From Rhizophagus irregularis (Eukaryota > Glomeromycota > Glomeromycetes > Glomerales > Glomeraceae), in assembly GCF_026210795.1 (NCBI RefSeq), contig NC_089444.1:1788501-1852500 (forward strand): a stretch of DNA of 64,000 nt, given 5' to 3'. Position 1 is the stretch's first letter. The number at the start of each line of letters is the position of its first letter. Made by a program: the position numbers and the translations under genes. This document shows positions 22,657 through 35,623 of the stretch, in pieces. The notes under the pieces were generated by a model, which did not search any database, was not told where the DNA came from, and saw only the letters and a list, made by a program, of their open reading frames with translations.

Positions 22657-25567
22657 ATAATTTTTTTATTTGTTTAAATAAATCCTATTCGGCATCAATT
22701 AATTTCCATTGACTGATTAAAATTGATCAAAACCCATTCCTACATAAGAAAAAATGTTAAAAATATATAAAAAAACCTTTAAGACCTCTCCCAAAATATT
22801 TACCTCTTTAATCCGAAACTAGTAGAAGGAGTTTCTAGAAAAAAAGTGAAAAAAATATTATAAAGTTAGTTTATTAAAAAAAGAAGGAAAAACTTTACAA
22901 AAATACAGAATATTTAATGATTTAACAAAAAAAAATTAACTGAAAAGTAATTAATAATAAATATCAAATAGATTATAATTAAACAACTAATCAATACATA
23001 ATTTAATTTCACTAAATCATTGTTATTAATATTTAGAGTTATATCTTTATTGAAAGATTTTTTGAATAATTTTGCTTTCTAAATAAATTTTTTTTATAAA
23101 CTATAAATAAAAAATAAAAAAACAGTTCCAAGTTGTGTTCAATGTAAAATAATTACTAATATACTTGCAAAAATTCTCAACTTACTTGATGTAAAAACTG
23201 GTTGAAAAGTTGATAAGGAAGTTGATGGGGAGTTTAATAGGGAGTTTACGAAAGAAAAAAATTTTTTTAACGTAACTTTTTGTTGCTTGATATCTGTCAT
23301 ATGATCATGTAGTACAAGTGTAATCATTTTTGCAAAACTTAATTTACCTAATTTTTATTATTGCTGTTTTCTAATTACTGTGATCTAGCATTATTTAATA
23401 AAAAAAAAAATTTTTGAGAAAATATGTGAAAATAAAAATTTTATTGTATTTGAAAAAATTTTCAATTTTTAAATAAGTTTACTTATAAGTAACTTTTTAA
23501 ATTTTGTGTAATAAATCAGTTTTTAAAAAGTTATTTATAAGCAAACTTATTTAAAGATTGAAAATTTTTTCTTAAAATTACAATTTTAGCTTATAATCAA
23601 ACCTCCTTTATTTGAAAATGCAATAAAATTTTTATTTTCACATATTTTCTCAAAAAATTTTTTTTTTTATTAAATAATGTTAGATCACAGTAATTAGAAA
23701 ACAGCAATAAATTATTTTTAAATTCCTTAATTTAGACGAATTTTGTTAATTCTGCAAATCGGCGGATATGAGTAATACATTATCAATAAAGCCAAATATG
23801 TAATCAAAGCTCATAACTTTTGAAAAATTTTAATATAAATTCTAAGTAAACTCAAATGTGAGTTATATCTGTATTATTTAGAATCTTAGTATGTAATTTA
23901 ATATAATATTAAAGTATCAGTAGATGTTTCTATTGTTGTAAAAATTGAAGAATTTTTAAAATTAATATCTAAATTAGTTAAATGATGCTAATATGAAACT
24001 TTACTAAATTTGATATAATATTTATATTCTTCAAAATTGTTAGTAAATTATGCCTTTTGTAATTATTTCCAAATAATAAATACAAAGGTGGGTTCTATTA
24101 TTCAAAAGAATTATTATATTATATTTATATAAAAGACTATCTATATGACTTATTTTTCATATTTCAATAATATTTAAAATTTTAATATTACTTAAAAAAA
24201 ACTTTAAGGTTATTTGTAGTTTATCAATAATGTCTTCAATAAAATTATCATTGGCAATTTCAATATTTAAATTCTATAAGATTTATATGCCCTATAAAAA
24301 GTTATACTTAAAATATAAAACTAATTTTAATTCAGAATAATTTAACCTGATAATTTTATATGGAAATTTATTAATTATAAAATCACCTAATCATAACTAT
24401 CATAATATTTTACATATTATTTATTTGTTTATCAAACATTTTCTGTTCTACACTTCTTTTGCTTTTAACATTTCAAACTTTGACCTTTTAACATGAATGA
24501 CCTATCTTATAAGTAACTGAAGCAAAATCCTCTTTATACAGATAATAAACTTGCTTTATAATGAAATTTTCCCAACATATAATATTTAACTAATTAAATA
24601 TATCAAATATCTCTTGATATAACAACTCAATTAATTAAATTCTTTGAATTCTTTGCTATAATCTTATAGTGAATTTGAAATGAAAAACCAGAGAGTTCAT
24701 TATATCAAGAGCTGACTGTATAATTTATTTTATTTCTAGATAGGTTTATTAAAATTTTGAATTTTTATAAGAATTACATTAAATACTTAATCATAAATTC
24801 TAATTAAATTAGCAAATTACTTGAATAATGATTATTCATTTCTCAACAATAAGATGGAAAATCCTACAATAAAAAGAGATAAGCCAAAAAGACCAGATTT
24901 AATAATTATGTATTTATTAGCCTAATTTTTTAAAATACAATTTTTTTTTATTATAATGAAAAAAATGACAATGGAAGAATTATGTTAATTAATAAATTGT
25001 CATGTAATATTTTTAAAGATTACATCCTTGTTTAAATCTGAGATTTCAAATAATGGTTTATATTCAAATTTACATCGAATTTGTGTAATATAATATTTTG
25101 GCACGGCTTAAACCTAATTTATCCTCACATTTATTTCTTCTTCAAGTTCGTTATGATTGAAAGTATTAGACTGACAAGTTGGTCACTTTCATATATCGAA
25201 TATTTTTTTTTTTTTTGCTGGGATATGATAGTATGACTAAATAACTATTAAAGACATCCTTTTTTTAGAGAATGTGCAAATTTCTTAGATTCTCATTAAC
25301 AGAGATAATTTGATGATAAATATATAAGAGATGTCTAGCAAGGAACGAATCAATCAGCAAAACGATTATCACTGTTGACTAGAGATTGCTATAAATTTTT
25401 CTTCGAAAGGAAATATTTAGCAATTATACATATTAGAATAAATGTAAAATGCTTTTTTCTTAGCCATAATTATGACCAAGCTCCTTTCGGTAACATAGAA
25501 AAACATTATAATTAGAATTTATTTTATTTTTCACTTTTATTAATTTACGCTATTATTGGTAAACAAT
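22657..25567. other. AT-rich interval with one large hairpin; no gene seen
   Basis: No convincing coding frame. The reverse strand near 22690-22740 reads SQWKLIDAE, which could be an upstream exon of the hAT gene cut by the 9.3-kb element; this is weak. A stretch ending GAGCTGACTGTA near 24720 resembles a pogo-type end without a seen partner. Confidence 0.4.
23355..23712. mobile_element. Foldback MITE with inverted arms over 100 bp
   Basis: TTATTGCTGTTTTCTAATTA at about 23360 and onward (GAGAAAATATGTGAAAATAA) recurs inverted at about 23615-23710 with few differences. An inner inverted pair (AATAAGTTTACTTATAAGTA) extends the hairpin. Non-coding; no clear target duplication. Confidence 0.65.
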
Positions 25568-26573
25568 CTAAAGTTGTTCCTCTTCCTCTTTATCAATATC
25601 ATCCTCCGATCCAAAAAAATCGTCATCAATCGTCTTACTCAAATTACTCATAATAATTTCTTCAATCCGGTAGAAAACTAATTAATAACAAATTTCACAT
25701 AAAAAAAAAAAATCCTTAGCTTAATAATTTTACCTTTATCTCTTTCTTGGCATTTGTTCTCTTTCTTTTTAAGACTTTCATTATTCATCATCTTTTCAAC
25801 AATTTGTAATTTAATTTCCTCCTTAAATCGTTTATTTAAAGATTCTAAATCATTACTTTGCATAGCTCCTTTTATTATCTGTCTAATTTCATTTCTTTTC
25901 GATATCATTTTTTCATCATCTCCCCCACTTGTTGGATGAAGTGCCAAATACTTGAGATTCTTTGGGTAATACTATCGGTAAATTCATAGTTAAAAATGGT
26001 TGTAAAAAAATTTCTTTTTTTTTTGGTTGACCTACCAAAATATAATTAAAATCTATTTGTAATTCATACAACTTTTTTTCAAGTTCTGTCTTCTCTCGAA
26101 ATGTTCGTGTTTCGTTTAGTTGTTTCTGGACTTTTTTAATTGCTCTCTCAACTTTTTTTCGATCTATTGTAGCGATTAAAATTAGTCAAATGTATTTTAA
26201 TTCTAAGAAAAAATTGGAAGCGATATTACCGAAATGTTTAACCATTCGATATTTTGAAGTCATATTTTTCTCCTTATTTTCTGCCATTCTTTCAACTAGC
26301 AACAACTTGCACGCTTTCAAGCGTCTTTCCAGGCTTACTTGTCCTTTGGCTGAAAGTTTCTCATTCTACGAGAAAATAAATAAGTCAACTAGTTAATGTA
26401 GAACATTATACCTTAAGTGTAGTCCGATGTGACAAAAAACTCTACACAACTGTTTTTAAGAACCGTTCTGTATCTCTTATTTTCTTTTTAAGTGCTGTTA
26501 CGCTCAATGTATCTAAAGATCCTTTCTCGCTTTTTTTATAACCTTTATTCTTATTTTTGCAAACGGGCGGCAT
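25568..26573 (-). CDS. EFG1: rRNA-processing protein EFG1-like
   Basis: Small nucleolar protein needed for 18S rRNA maturation in yeast. Five exons (26573-26451, 26365-26230, 26163-26036, 25959-25734, 25659-25568) with GT-AG introns sum to 705 nt, 234 aa plus stop. Start MPPVCKNKNKGYKKSEKGSL; family core VTALKKKIRDTERFLKT, then VSLERRLKACKLLLVERMAE, NMTSKYRMVKHFDRKKVERA, DFNYIL and YLALHP. The acidic end has DDDFFGSEDDIDKEEEEQL, matching the usual acidic tail. The third intron (26035-25960) has a weak acceptor and is inferred from the protein pattern. Divergent from PRP3 over 127 bp. Identity is based on the conserved IRDxERxL and MVxxFxRKK pattern. Confidence 0.85.
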
Positions 26574-26700
26574 TTTGCAAGTATTAAACTATTAAATTCT
26601 AAAATCCCGCCATATATTTCACACGCCGGATCACGTGAGATGAAAATTTACTAATTGTTATATCGGGAAAAAATTGAGGAGGAATCTTTTTTAGAAGAAA
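26574..26700. promoter_or_regulatory. Bidirectional promoter interval between EFG1 and PRP3
   Basis: Only 127 bp separate the two start codons. It contains the palindrome CACGTG at 26632-26637, an E-box that bHLH factors bind, next to GCCGG. Both genes act in RNA processing, so joint control is plausible; this is inference. Confidence 0.5.
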
Positions 26701-29377
26701 ATGGAGCGTAAACGTACTAGACCTGCGAATGTGTTAGGAGATGACGATGAGCCGTCTTCTATTGAGCCTGAGAGTAAAAAGTTTAGAAGGTAAAATTTTG
26801 AAGAGTTTTTTTATTCGGTTTTCCTTTGGTTAATTTTTTATTTATTGAATCGAATCCTGACTCGTTGCAGCTCTGGAATTGTAAGTATTAAGTTAGCTTT
26901 TTTATTTTATCTTATCTTATCTCTAAATATGTTACTTTTTAAAAGGGGGTCCCAAGTTACCGACCAACTCCTTCCGATTCTTCAATACCGAATGCAGCGC
27001 CTCGTCCCGAGCAGGTACCTTTGTTTAACGGGATTTCCTTCCTCACTTTTTTCATTTTTTAACTATAAATTTTCCTTGGAATTAGATTAAAGCTATGATT
27101 GCGCAAAAGAAAGCACAATTGGAGGCTATGGCTGCTTCATTGAGACCATCTCAACCTAGGCCACCTTTATTACCTATTAGACCACTCGTGTTATCTAGTA
27201 GTACGTCTACTACCAGTATAACCACACCTGTTTCTATTTCAACACAAAACAATTTCACATCGTCAGGAATTGATCCTGATCTTCAGCGTAAAATTCTTGA
27301 AGCCAAAGAAAGAGTTAAAGTTAATTTGGCTAAAGCAAATCCTTACTTGGTACGTATATTTGTTATATATTTGAAGCTGATGTTTATTAGATATTATACT
27401 AAATAAATTCATTATTAAGCCTTCAACTAGTTCATTAGCAAAAGCGGCTGATGATTCTTTAAAAGCTAAAGGAGGTTTAAAAGTAGAAGCTCATCCTGCA
27501 CTTTCATTAGATCAAAGTGGAAAATTAGATCTAAAAAGAGTTGCGGCACTAATACCAAAACCAAATTTTGCTACTGTAAAGGTAAGTTATATAAAAAATT
27601 AAATATTTAATGTTTTGTCTTTCTTTCAAATGCACATCTTCAAAAAAAAAAATTCTTTTTATATTAGAAAACATAATGACTGAATAAAATTGTGTTAACG
27701 CCTAAAAAACACTCCTTAGGCGAATCAAAGGGCCGCACCTGCTGCTTCAAAACAAGAATCTAAAGTATCATCAACCCCGTCTGAAGAATTGAATGATATT
27801 ACTCAAAATCCATATTTTGATCCAAGAGCCGGTTCCATTGCTCCTCAACGTCGTGGACGTAAAAAATTTAAATTCATTCAAAGAGGAAAATATGAATCCA
27901 TAGGAGATCAAATGAGAGCTCAAGTGTGTTTAAAGGATGATAAATAATTCTAGTTTGATTTGACAAGAACTCGAATAATCTTTTTCTTTTTATAGGCTAA
28001 ATTGGAAAAATTAAAAGAGGACATTGCTCAAAGTGTGAAAAAGGCTGGCATGGAAGCAGAACTGGATTCATCTGATAAAGCAATCAAGGTAAAGTTTATA
28101 TTATGAAGGGATAGATGATGTAGTAATTTTTTTTATAACTTATTTCTTTCTTTTTTCTTTAGAGAGATCCTCCACCTGCATTAGAATGGTGGGATGCCCA
28201 TTTACTGCCAAATAAAACCTATGCAGATATTGATGCTGGCTTGGCCTTGGCCAGGATCGAAGACGATGATTCTCTTGTTACTTGGTTTGTTCAACATCCA
28301 ATTCCAATTAAACCTCCTGGAGATAACGGTCCTCCCCCGCCGAAACCATTAATGTTGACCAAGAAGGTAATTATCCATTCAATTTATATTCGATGTTTAG
28401 GCTTCGATAGGCTTAGTCAAATTAAATATATTTTTAATAAAATAAATAATGCAATGACGTAACCAGGAACAAAAGAAGCTACGCAAACAGCGACGTTTAG
28501 AATTGCAGAAAGAGAAACAAGATAAAATTCGTTTAGGCTTGTTACCACCGGATCAACCTAAAGGTAAAATTATAATTACTTAATTTACTTGCTAATATTT
28601 CATTATTTTAATAAATTAAAAGAGAATTCTTTTGTATAGTCAAAATGAGTAATTTGATGAGAGTTCTTACAAACGAGGCTATCCAGGATCCAACCAAGGC
28701 TGAGGCTCAAGTTCGTAAAGAAATGCAAAGACGTCAAGAAACTCATTTAAAGGCTAATGAAGAACGTAAATTAACCGAAGAACAAAGGAAAGAAAAGAGA
28801 CGGAAAAAACTGGAAGAAGATGCCAAAAAAGGCACTATAGTTTGTGTTTTCAAGTAAGCTATAGTAAATTTTTCAGTTAATTTTTTTTTAATTCTAACAT
28901 TAGTTTATCAATTTTTAATTTAGAGTGAATGATCTTTCACATCCGAAAATGAAATTTAAGGTTGACACAAATGCACAACAACTTGGTCTTACGGGAACAG
29001 TTATTATCAATCCTAACTTCAATGTAGTAATAGTTGAAGGAGGACCAAAAGGAATTAAATATTATAAGAAATTAATGATAAGACGTATTGATTGGTCTGA
29101 TACTACGAGACTGGGAGAAGGAAGTGGAGCTGGTGGAAATGGAGGAGGAAATGAACAAGGTGAAGACGAACCAACTGCGGAACCTCCCAAAGAAAATAAA
29201 TGTGTGTTGATTTGGGAAGGAGAAGTTAAAGACCGTGGATTTAAAGGTTTTTGGTTTAAAACTTGTCCTACAGAAAAAATTGCTAAGGACTATTTGAGAA
29301 AACATAAAGGTGAACATTATTGGGATTTAGCTAGTAAATATGTAGATGATGGTCTTGAATTACCTAATGTGTTTTAG
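26701..29377 (+). CDS. PRP3: U4/U6 small nuclear ribonucleoprotein PRP3
   Basis: Component of the U4/U6.U5 tri-snRNP in the nucleus. Eleven exons: 26701-26789, 26871-26880, 26946-27014, 27086-27349, 27420-27581, 27720-27923, 27996-28088, 28163-28366, 28467-28563, 28640-28853, 28924-29377; 619 aa. Family landmarks: NPYFDPRAGS, RRGRKKFKFIQRGKY, ALEWWDAHLL, VQHPIPIKPP, LTKKEQKKLRKQRR, IRLGLLPPDQPKVKMSNLMR, NEAIQDPTKAEAQVRKEMQR, then the C-terminal domain (NFNVVIVEGGPKGIKYYKKL, MIRRIDW). The second exon of 10 nt is required to keep frame. An inserted Gly-rich, acidic loop (GEGSGAGGNGGGNEQGEDE) lies in the C-terminal domain. No lesion seen; single-copy essential gene expected. Confidence 0.93.
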
Positions 29378-29787
29378 TTTACTGAAATGAAGTACATATT
29401 TTATGTTCCTTCTTATATTATATAAGTAAAATTCATGATATCTCTTTATCAGTATTATCTTGTTGACATTATTTCATTTTATCTCACAACAACTAACGTT
29501 CTTGGAATCCATAGCCAACTTTTTAATCACGTTAATAAGTTAATTCGTTTTCATAAAAAAAGTCGCCGATCTCTCACCAATCACGTGGTCGTTATGGCCC
29601 ACAAATTGCATTATAGTGCTGCGCCACAAAGGGTTCATTCGACACAAAACTAGAATGTAACTGTATGCAAACTTTTTGAGCTATTCATTTAATTGGGCTA
29701 ATTTTAAATAACCCCACATTTTGCTTGACTGTTAACGCAGTTTTTTTTTATCCATTGCCAAATTTTCTCTTCCTTTTCAAATAAATA

Positions 29788-32700
29788 ATGGTCGAGCATT
29801 CGGAAAACCAAAGAAAATGGCTACATGCCGCTATTGTAGCTGGTCATATCATTAGTATTCCTTTCGCTACTTTTGATCAAGCTGAAATTGTGGCAAGAGG
29901 AGCTTTTGGTGAAGTTTCTCGCGCTTATTGGAAAAGTGCTGAAAAAACCGTTGCATTAAAAAGCCTTTATAACAATCCCGTTATGGGAACAGAAGGTTCT
30001 TTTGAAGAGTTTGTTAAAGAGGTAATATTTATTTATTTATTTATTTATTTGGCAATTTCGACCAGAATTTTATTATAATCTACGTCGGATTTATAGCTTA
30101 AATTAATCCGTTCCGTTGATTTTCATGACAACGTAATAAGGTTTTATGGTGTAAGTGAAGGTAATATATTAAAATATTTAAATCACTATTTTTTATATAT
30201 TTTATTTATACACATTTTTTTTAAATAGATCCAACAACACACAGATATTTTATGGTGTTGCAATATGCTAACGGAGGAAACCTTCGAGATTTCTTAAATA
30301 AACATCACGAATTCCTTAATTGGGAAACAAGAATAAATATGGCAAGTCAAATAGCTAGTGGCCTAAAGTGCATTCATGAGCGTAACATAGTACACAGAGA
30401 TTTAGTAAGTGATGGAAATTATATACTTAGCTTTGGATAAAAAGTCTAGAATTAATTCTTATCTTTTTTCTCTTATAGCACTCAAAAAATATATTAGTGC
30501 ATGATGGAAAAATGATGATCACAGACTTTGGATTATCAAAATCATTAGACAATAATGAACATTCTGTTGTAGGAGGGATGGTTGGTTATATCGAACCACA
30601 ATGTTTTATAGATTCGACATATAAAAGGGACAAGGCGTCGGATATATATAGTTTAGGCGTTTTATTGTGGGAAATATCAAGCGGGAAACCACCTTTTAAC
30701 AATATGGCTATTTTAGATATAGCTCGCGAAGTTGTTCAAGGTAGAAGAGAGGCTCCAATTGAAGGTTCACCACCTGCTTATGTAGCAATTTATCAGATGG
30801 CTTGGGATAGTGATCCTAACAAACGTTCCACAATAAATAAAGTACGAGAAGATCTTGAAAGATTACAATCAAACTGCGATATAGAGAATCTTAGTTTGGC
30901 CGGATTGTCCATAAATTCACAAGGTAAAGACAATAATTTTGTAAGTTCGCCTGTTAGCGAGTTTGGCTCAAATAATAATTTCGCAGCAAATTCCGGTGCG
31001 CAAAATTCAAATGTACAACAATCAACAATACCGTTTGGAGTAGCTGAGTCAATGAATCCGAATAAGAGAGCTACATTACGAGATAATTATATTCAGCCAA
31101 TTAATAATAATAACACGGGACAATTAATGAGTCCTCCAAATTCAAATGAAATTTCCACCAAACAAGATAGTGTAGCGGATCTGCATAAACAAAACCCAAC
31201 AATAGTAAACATACCTTTCGGAGTTGCTAGTTCGATGAATCCACATAGATCAAACACAGCTAGTACTTTACGTACTAATTATCTGTCAACAAATAATACA
31301 GCTCCAATTCCGAATTTAAATTCACAAAATCAGTCCACTTTACCATTTAATAATGTAGTCGATCAAAGAAATAATATCGTAAACGTTAACTACAGCTCTC
31401 AAAACAACTCTATTCCGATTCCACAGTCTCAGGTCCCACAAGTTTCTAAGCAAAATTATACAAATATGTCAACAGTAGATCGAGTGGAACAAAAACAAAA
31501 ATTCCCTCACGTAAATAACGAGCCACCATCTAATCAACTTCCCCAAAATTTTACACAAAATTCGGCAGGTTTTCAAAGGAATAACACTATAAGTTATACT
31601 CCGCGAATTGATAATAAGCCAAATCCTACGAATCAACCTCAATCTAATCAGTTCCCACAAAACTTTGCATTGTCGTCTAACGCAATTAATAATAATTCAC
31701 AAGGATTCCAAGGAAGTCATACACCAGCGCAACAACAATTATCACAACCACGACCATATCAACAGCCACTTCAACCTCAACTCTATCAACAGCCTCAACC
31801 ACGATCATATCAACCTCCTCAACCACAATCCTATCAACAGAAACCCTATCAGCAGCAACAGTCTCAACCACAGCCATATCAACAGCAACCACCTCAACCA
31901 CAACCCTATCAGCAACAACCCCCTCAACCACAACCCTATCAGCAACCTCAACCTCAACCTCAACCTCAACCTCAACCCTATCAGCAACCACAACCACAAC
32001 CACAACCTTATCCTTCTCAACCGCAGCCCTACCAACAGCAACCTCTTCAACCAAGACCATATCAACCGCCTCAACAGCAGCCTTATCAACAGCAACCTCC
32101 TCAACCTCAGCCCTACCAACAGCAACCTCCTCAACCACGACCATATCAACCGCCTCAACAGCAACCTTATCAACAGCAACCTCCTCAACTACGACCACAA
32201 AATTATAATAATAACGTGCAATCCAATCCAATGGCACAACAGCAGAATCACACTTTGCATAGTATTCCTAGTGTGCAAAATCAAGTCCTTCAGCATCATT
32301 CTAATCAATATCATCCTGGAATACAAAATCAACCAGGACTACAAAGAAATAATACAATGCGACAACAGCAGTATTCACCTCAACAAAATTTTCCTGGACA
32401 GAATCCAAAATCTAATACTTATATCCCAAATCAACCTCCTTCACAACCATTTAATAGTATGTATTTTATAAAACAATTTAATTTATATCATTTAATTATA
32501 TCTAACGGCTTGTTACTTATAATAGATTCATATCCTCATCATCCCCCTCAACGTCCGGTGAGTTTATTATATTTTAATTGTTGTTTCAACAAGTAATTTA
32601 CTTATTTTTTCTTTATAATTAGGTGGTTCATCCATCACAAAATCCATATAAATGCACATGTGCAGATATAATGACAAAGTACGTTGAGGAATTCCAAACC

Positions 32701-33591
32701 ACACGTGGTTATGAAATGCCAGGTGAATGTCATGCAGGATACCATGCCGGTATGGGAGATGTTGTAGGATTAAGATGGCATTTATGTCATGACAGAAGAG
32801 TTGACGGAAATTATAAGTTTGTTGATATGTCAGATAAGCTGGTATTAATTGCAGCAAGATACTGCGGAAGAAAGTATCTAAATATTATGTTTCAATGTCT
32901 TAAAGAATATGGAGCAAGTTTTGAAGTTACAACAAAAAAAAAAGGACAAACAGCATTTCATTTATTATTCTTTAATAAAGTACTTAGTAACAAAATCACT
33001 TACTCCGATGATAAACTTAATAAATATCACAAGGTATATTTTCATGCAATTAAATTTCTGAAAGAAGTGGGATGTAATATTAATGCAAAAGATGAAGATG
33101 GAATGACGGTTTTATCATATTTTCTTGGTGAAAAGTTTTTACATGCACAAAGAACTCCAATTATACAAACATTATTAGACAATGGCGCGGATCCAAATAT
33201 GCCTGTTAACATAAAAGATTGGGGAGAATTTGATGCAAAAACATCTTTATTACAAGCAGTAAGAAATAAATGGCCAACTACAGTGTTAGAATTAATTGTT
33301 AAACATGGTGTAGATGTTAAAGCCATTAACAATGAAGGTATGAATGCATTAGCTATAGCTACTCAACATAAGGACATGACTACAATGACTTGGATGTTAG
33401 ATAATATTAGTATAATAAGTGATAGTGATAGTATTAAAATTGCTAAAAAGTTTGCTGGGAATTTTACTACTAAAGAATCTCAATTGTTAAGTAAGAAAAG
33501 AAACAAAGTATTACCTAATGATTTGTCTTCTTTCTCTTCTACAAGTTCTTCAACTAGTAATGTTAATGGTAATACATCAAAGAAAAAATAA
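29788..33591 (+). CDS. TKL-type protein kinase with Pro/Gln repeat linker and C-terminal ankyrin-like domain
   Basis: Exons 29788-30021, 30097-30160, 30229-30404, 30479-32456, 32526-32557 and 32623-33591 sum to 1150 codons. Kinase domain (about 30-290): glycine loop ARGAFGEV (first Gly is Ala), VAIK-type Lys58 in TVALKSL, catalytic loop IVHRDLHSKNILV with Asp157, DFG at 174-176, activation end GYIEPQCF, and WDSDPNKRSTINKV. It should be an active Ser/Thr/Tyr kinase of the TKL group. A low-complexity middle follows, rich in Asn and Ser and then a long QPQPYQQQPPQ repeat (about 31730-32200). The last 320 residues have CTCADIMTKYVEEFQTT, HAGYHAGMGDVVGLRWHL and ankyrin-like units (CNINAKDEDGMTVLSYFLGE, DNGADPNMP, KHGVDVKAINNEGMNALAIA). 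It ends in a Ser-rich basic tail. Probably a signalling protein; substrate unknown. Glomeromycotina have many TKL kinases. Confidence 0.88.
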
Positions 33592-34111
33592 AACTATAAT
33601 AAGAGAGATTCAGTAACAAGATTTAATAATAAATGGATAGTTGTAATTTTTATTTAATTTATTTATTTTTATTTTATTTTATTTGTAATTACTAAAAAAA
33701 ACTTGTAATATTATTTTTCAATACAGTTAACCAATTATAAATTTATATGTATTACTGTATAGTTAGATTTTATATAATAATATATTGGAATTTATATAAA
33801 AATCTTAAAAATTTATATATTTTTTCAATTAAACATCTGTAATTATCTTACCTTTAATTAGAAGGATATTGCTAAATATTACTGGTGGTAATGGTTACTG
33901 ATAGTAAAATTATATATTGTAATGCTGGCCAGTATTTTATTAGATTTTTAAAATACATTATAATACTAATATGGTAACCATTATTACTGGTGGATTTTAG
34001 CAATTTTCCAATTAGAATATCAGAATCTTATTATATACAATTATTTATTAAAAATTAATATTAAATTTATTTATAATTATATTTATTACCAGCAGAATTT
34101 AACAATTATGA
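33592..34111. other. AT-rich intergenic with a short MITE-like hairpin
   Basis: No gene. Inverted arms at about 33862-33905 and 33970-34018 (ATTGCTAAATATTACTGGTG against CACCAGTAATAATGGTTACC reversed) form a hairpin of about 155 bp. Confidence 0.5.
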
Positions 34112-34119
34112 TTTATGAC

Positions 34120-35623
34120 TAAAGCTCTGAATGGGTCAGTTTGGTCTGGATTATAGACAGTTCGGATTAGAGCTGAAATCTGTAAGAACTGAACCGAAAA
34201 ACCGGCAGTTTGGTTTGGTTTAATCTGATTTTTATAAAAATGCAAAAAATTGAATAGCTGTCGATCTAGTGATCATACAAAGTCGAGCCATATATCATTA
34301 GATTCGTCTTGACGAGATGCGTCGAATGGTGGTATTAAGCATTGATAAATCACAAGTTAACTCACGCTAATGATTTATCAATAATTGGAATTAGCAAGCC
34401 ATTTATCAGTGCTAGAGATATGATCTCAGCACCATTCAATGCGTCTCAGTAAGACAAATCCAATGAATATAAATTCGTATGTGTACGATCACTGGATGGC
34501 GAATAATGTCAAGTTTTGCATTTTTTTTAAAAATTTTCGAGCATTAAAAATTAAAAATTCTGATACATGAATTTATTCATCATCCAATGGTCGTATAAAT
34601 GTGAATTAGGACTCATTGGATTCGTCTTGATGAGATGAGTCGAATGGTAGTAAGATCACGTCTCTAGTATCGATAGATAGCTTGCTAATGCCAATTTTTT
34701 ATAAATCATTTAGTGTGGATTAACATGTGATCTATCGATGCTAGAGACATGATCTTAGCACCATTTGACTTGTCTTATCGAGACGAATCCAATAAGTCCT
34801 AATTCACATAGGGATGGGGACAGTTCGTTCGGTTCCATTTCGGTTCGCCGTCGGTTCCACGTCAGTTCCCATTAAGAAAAATATGAGCTACATGTGTCAA
34901 ATTAAAGACACGAGTCGAACATATATTGATTATGAATTAAAAAAATTTTGATTGGTTAACAATCAATAGTTGGTTCATGATCATCATAATTTTGATGTTG
35001 ATCATATTTTGAATCAGTTTTTAGAACTAGTTCAGAACCGGTTCGGTTCAATTTTTAAAAGCTATTAAAAATTGTTTTGACTTATAAATTTTCTTTTTTT
35101 TTATTTATTGTAAAAATATTAGTGTTTCTCTATTCCCAATAAGATTTTTGGCTCATATAAGTTCGAAACTCACGAGATTTTGATCAGTTCCAAAAACCGC
35201 TTAAAATTACGTAATCGAACTGACCCCATCCCTAAATTCACATTTATACGACTATTGGATGACAAATAAATTCATGTATCAAAATTTTTAATTTTTAACG
35301 CTCAAAAATTTTAAAAAAATGCAAAACTTGACATTATTCACCATCCAGTGATCATACACAAACAAATTTATATTCATTAGATTCGTCTCGATTGGTAACC
35401 ACTGTCCGAATGGTGCTAAGATCATGGCTCTAGCACCAATAGATGGATTGCTAATTCCAATTATTGATAAATCATTTAGTGTGGGTTAACTTGTGATCTA
35501 TCGATGCTAAAGACATGATCTTACCACCATTCAACGCGTCTTGTCAAGACGAATCTAATGATATATGGTTTGACTTTGTACGATTACTAGATCAACAGCT
35601 ATTCCAAACCGTTCAGAGCTTTA
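34120..35623. mobile_element. hAT-type non-autonomous element, ends TAAAGCTCTGAA, near-perfect 8-bp duplication
   Basis: Ends TAAAGCTCTGAA (34120) and its inverse closing at 35623, with TTTATGAC (34112-34119) and TTTATAAC (35624-35631) flanking, 7 of 8 bases equal. The body is a large foldback: arms carry the GATTCGTCTTGACGAG-type palindromic repeat several times in both orientations. A smaller hAT-type element is nested at 34809-35234. Non-coding. Confidence 0.82.
34809..35234. mobile_element. Nested hAT-type MITE, 8-bp duplication AATTCACA
   Basis: 426 bp. Ends TAGGGATGGGGACAGTTCG and the inverse GAACTGACCCCATCCCTA. AATTCACA is present exactly at 34801-34808 and 35235-35242. Subterminal words are GGTTCGGTTCC. 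It sits inside the element at 34120-35623, so it is younger. Confidence 0.9.

Noticed and set aside
26190-27090. Plus-strand frames 26190-26396 and 26845-27090
   Set aside because: The first is opposite EFG1 exons; the second runs through PRP3 introns and exon 3 in another frame.
31469-32471. Long frames opposite or beside the kinase repeat
   Set aside because: Shadows of the Gln/Pro repeat; the kinase frame is continuous with correct splice sites.
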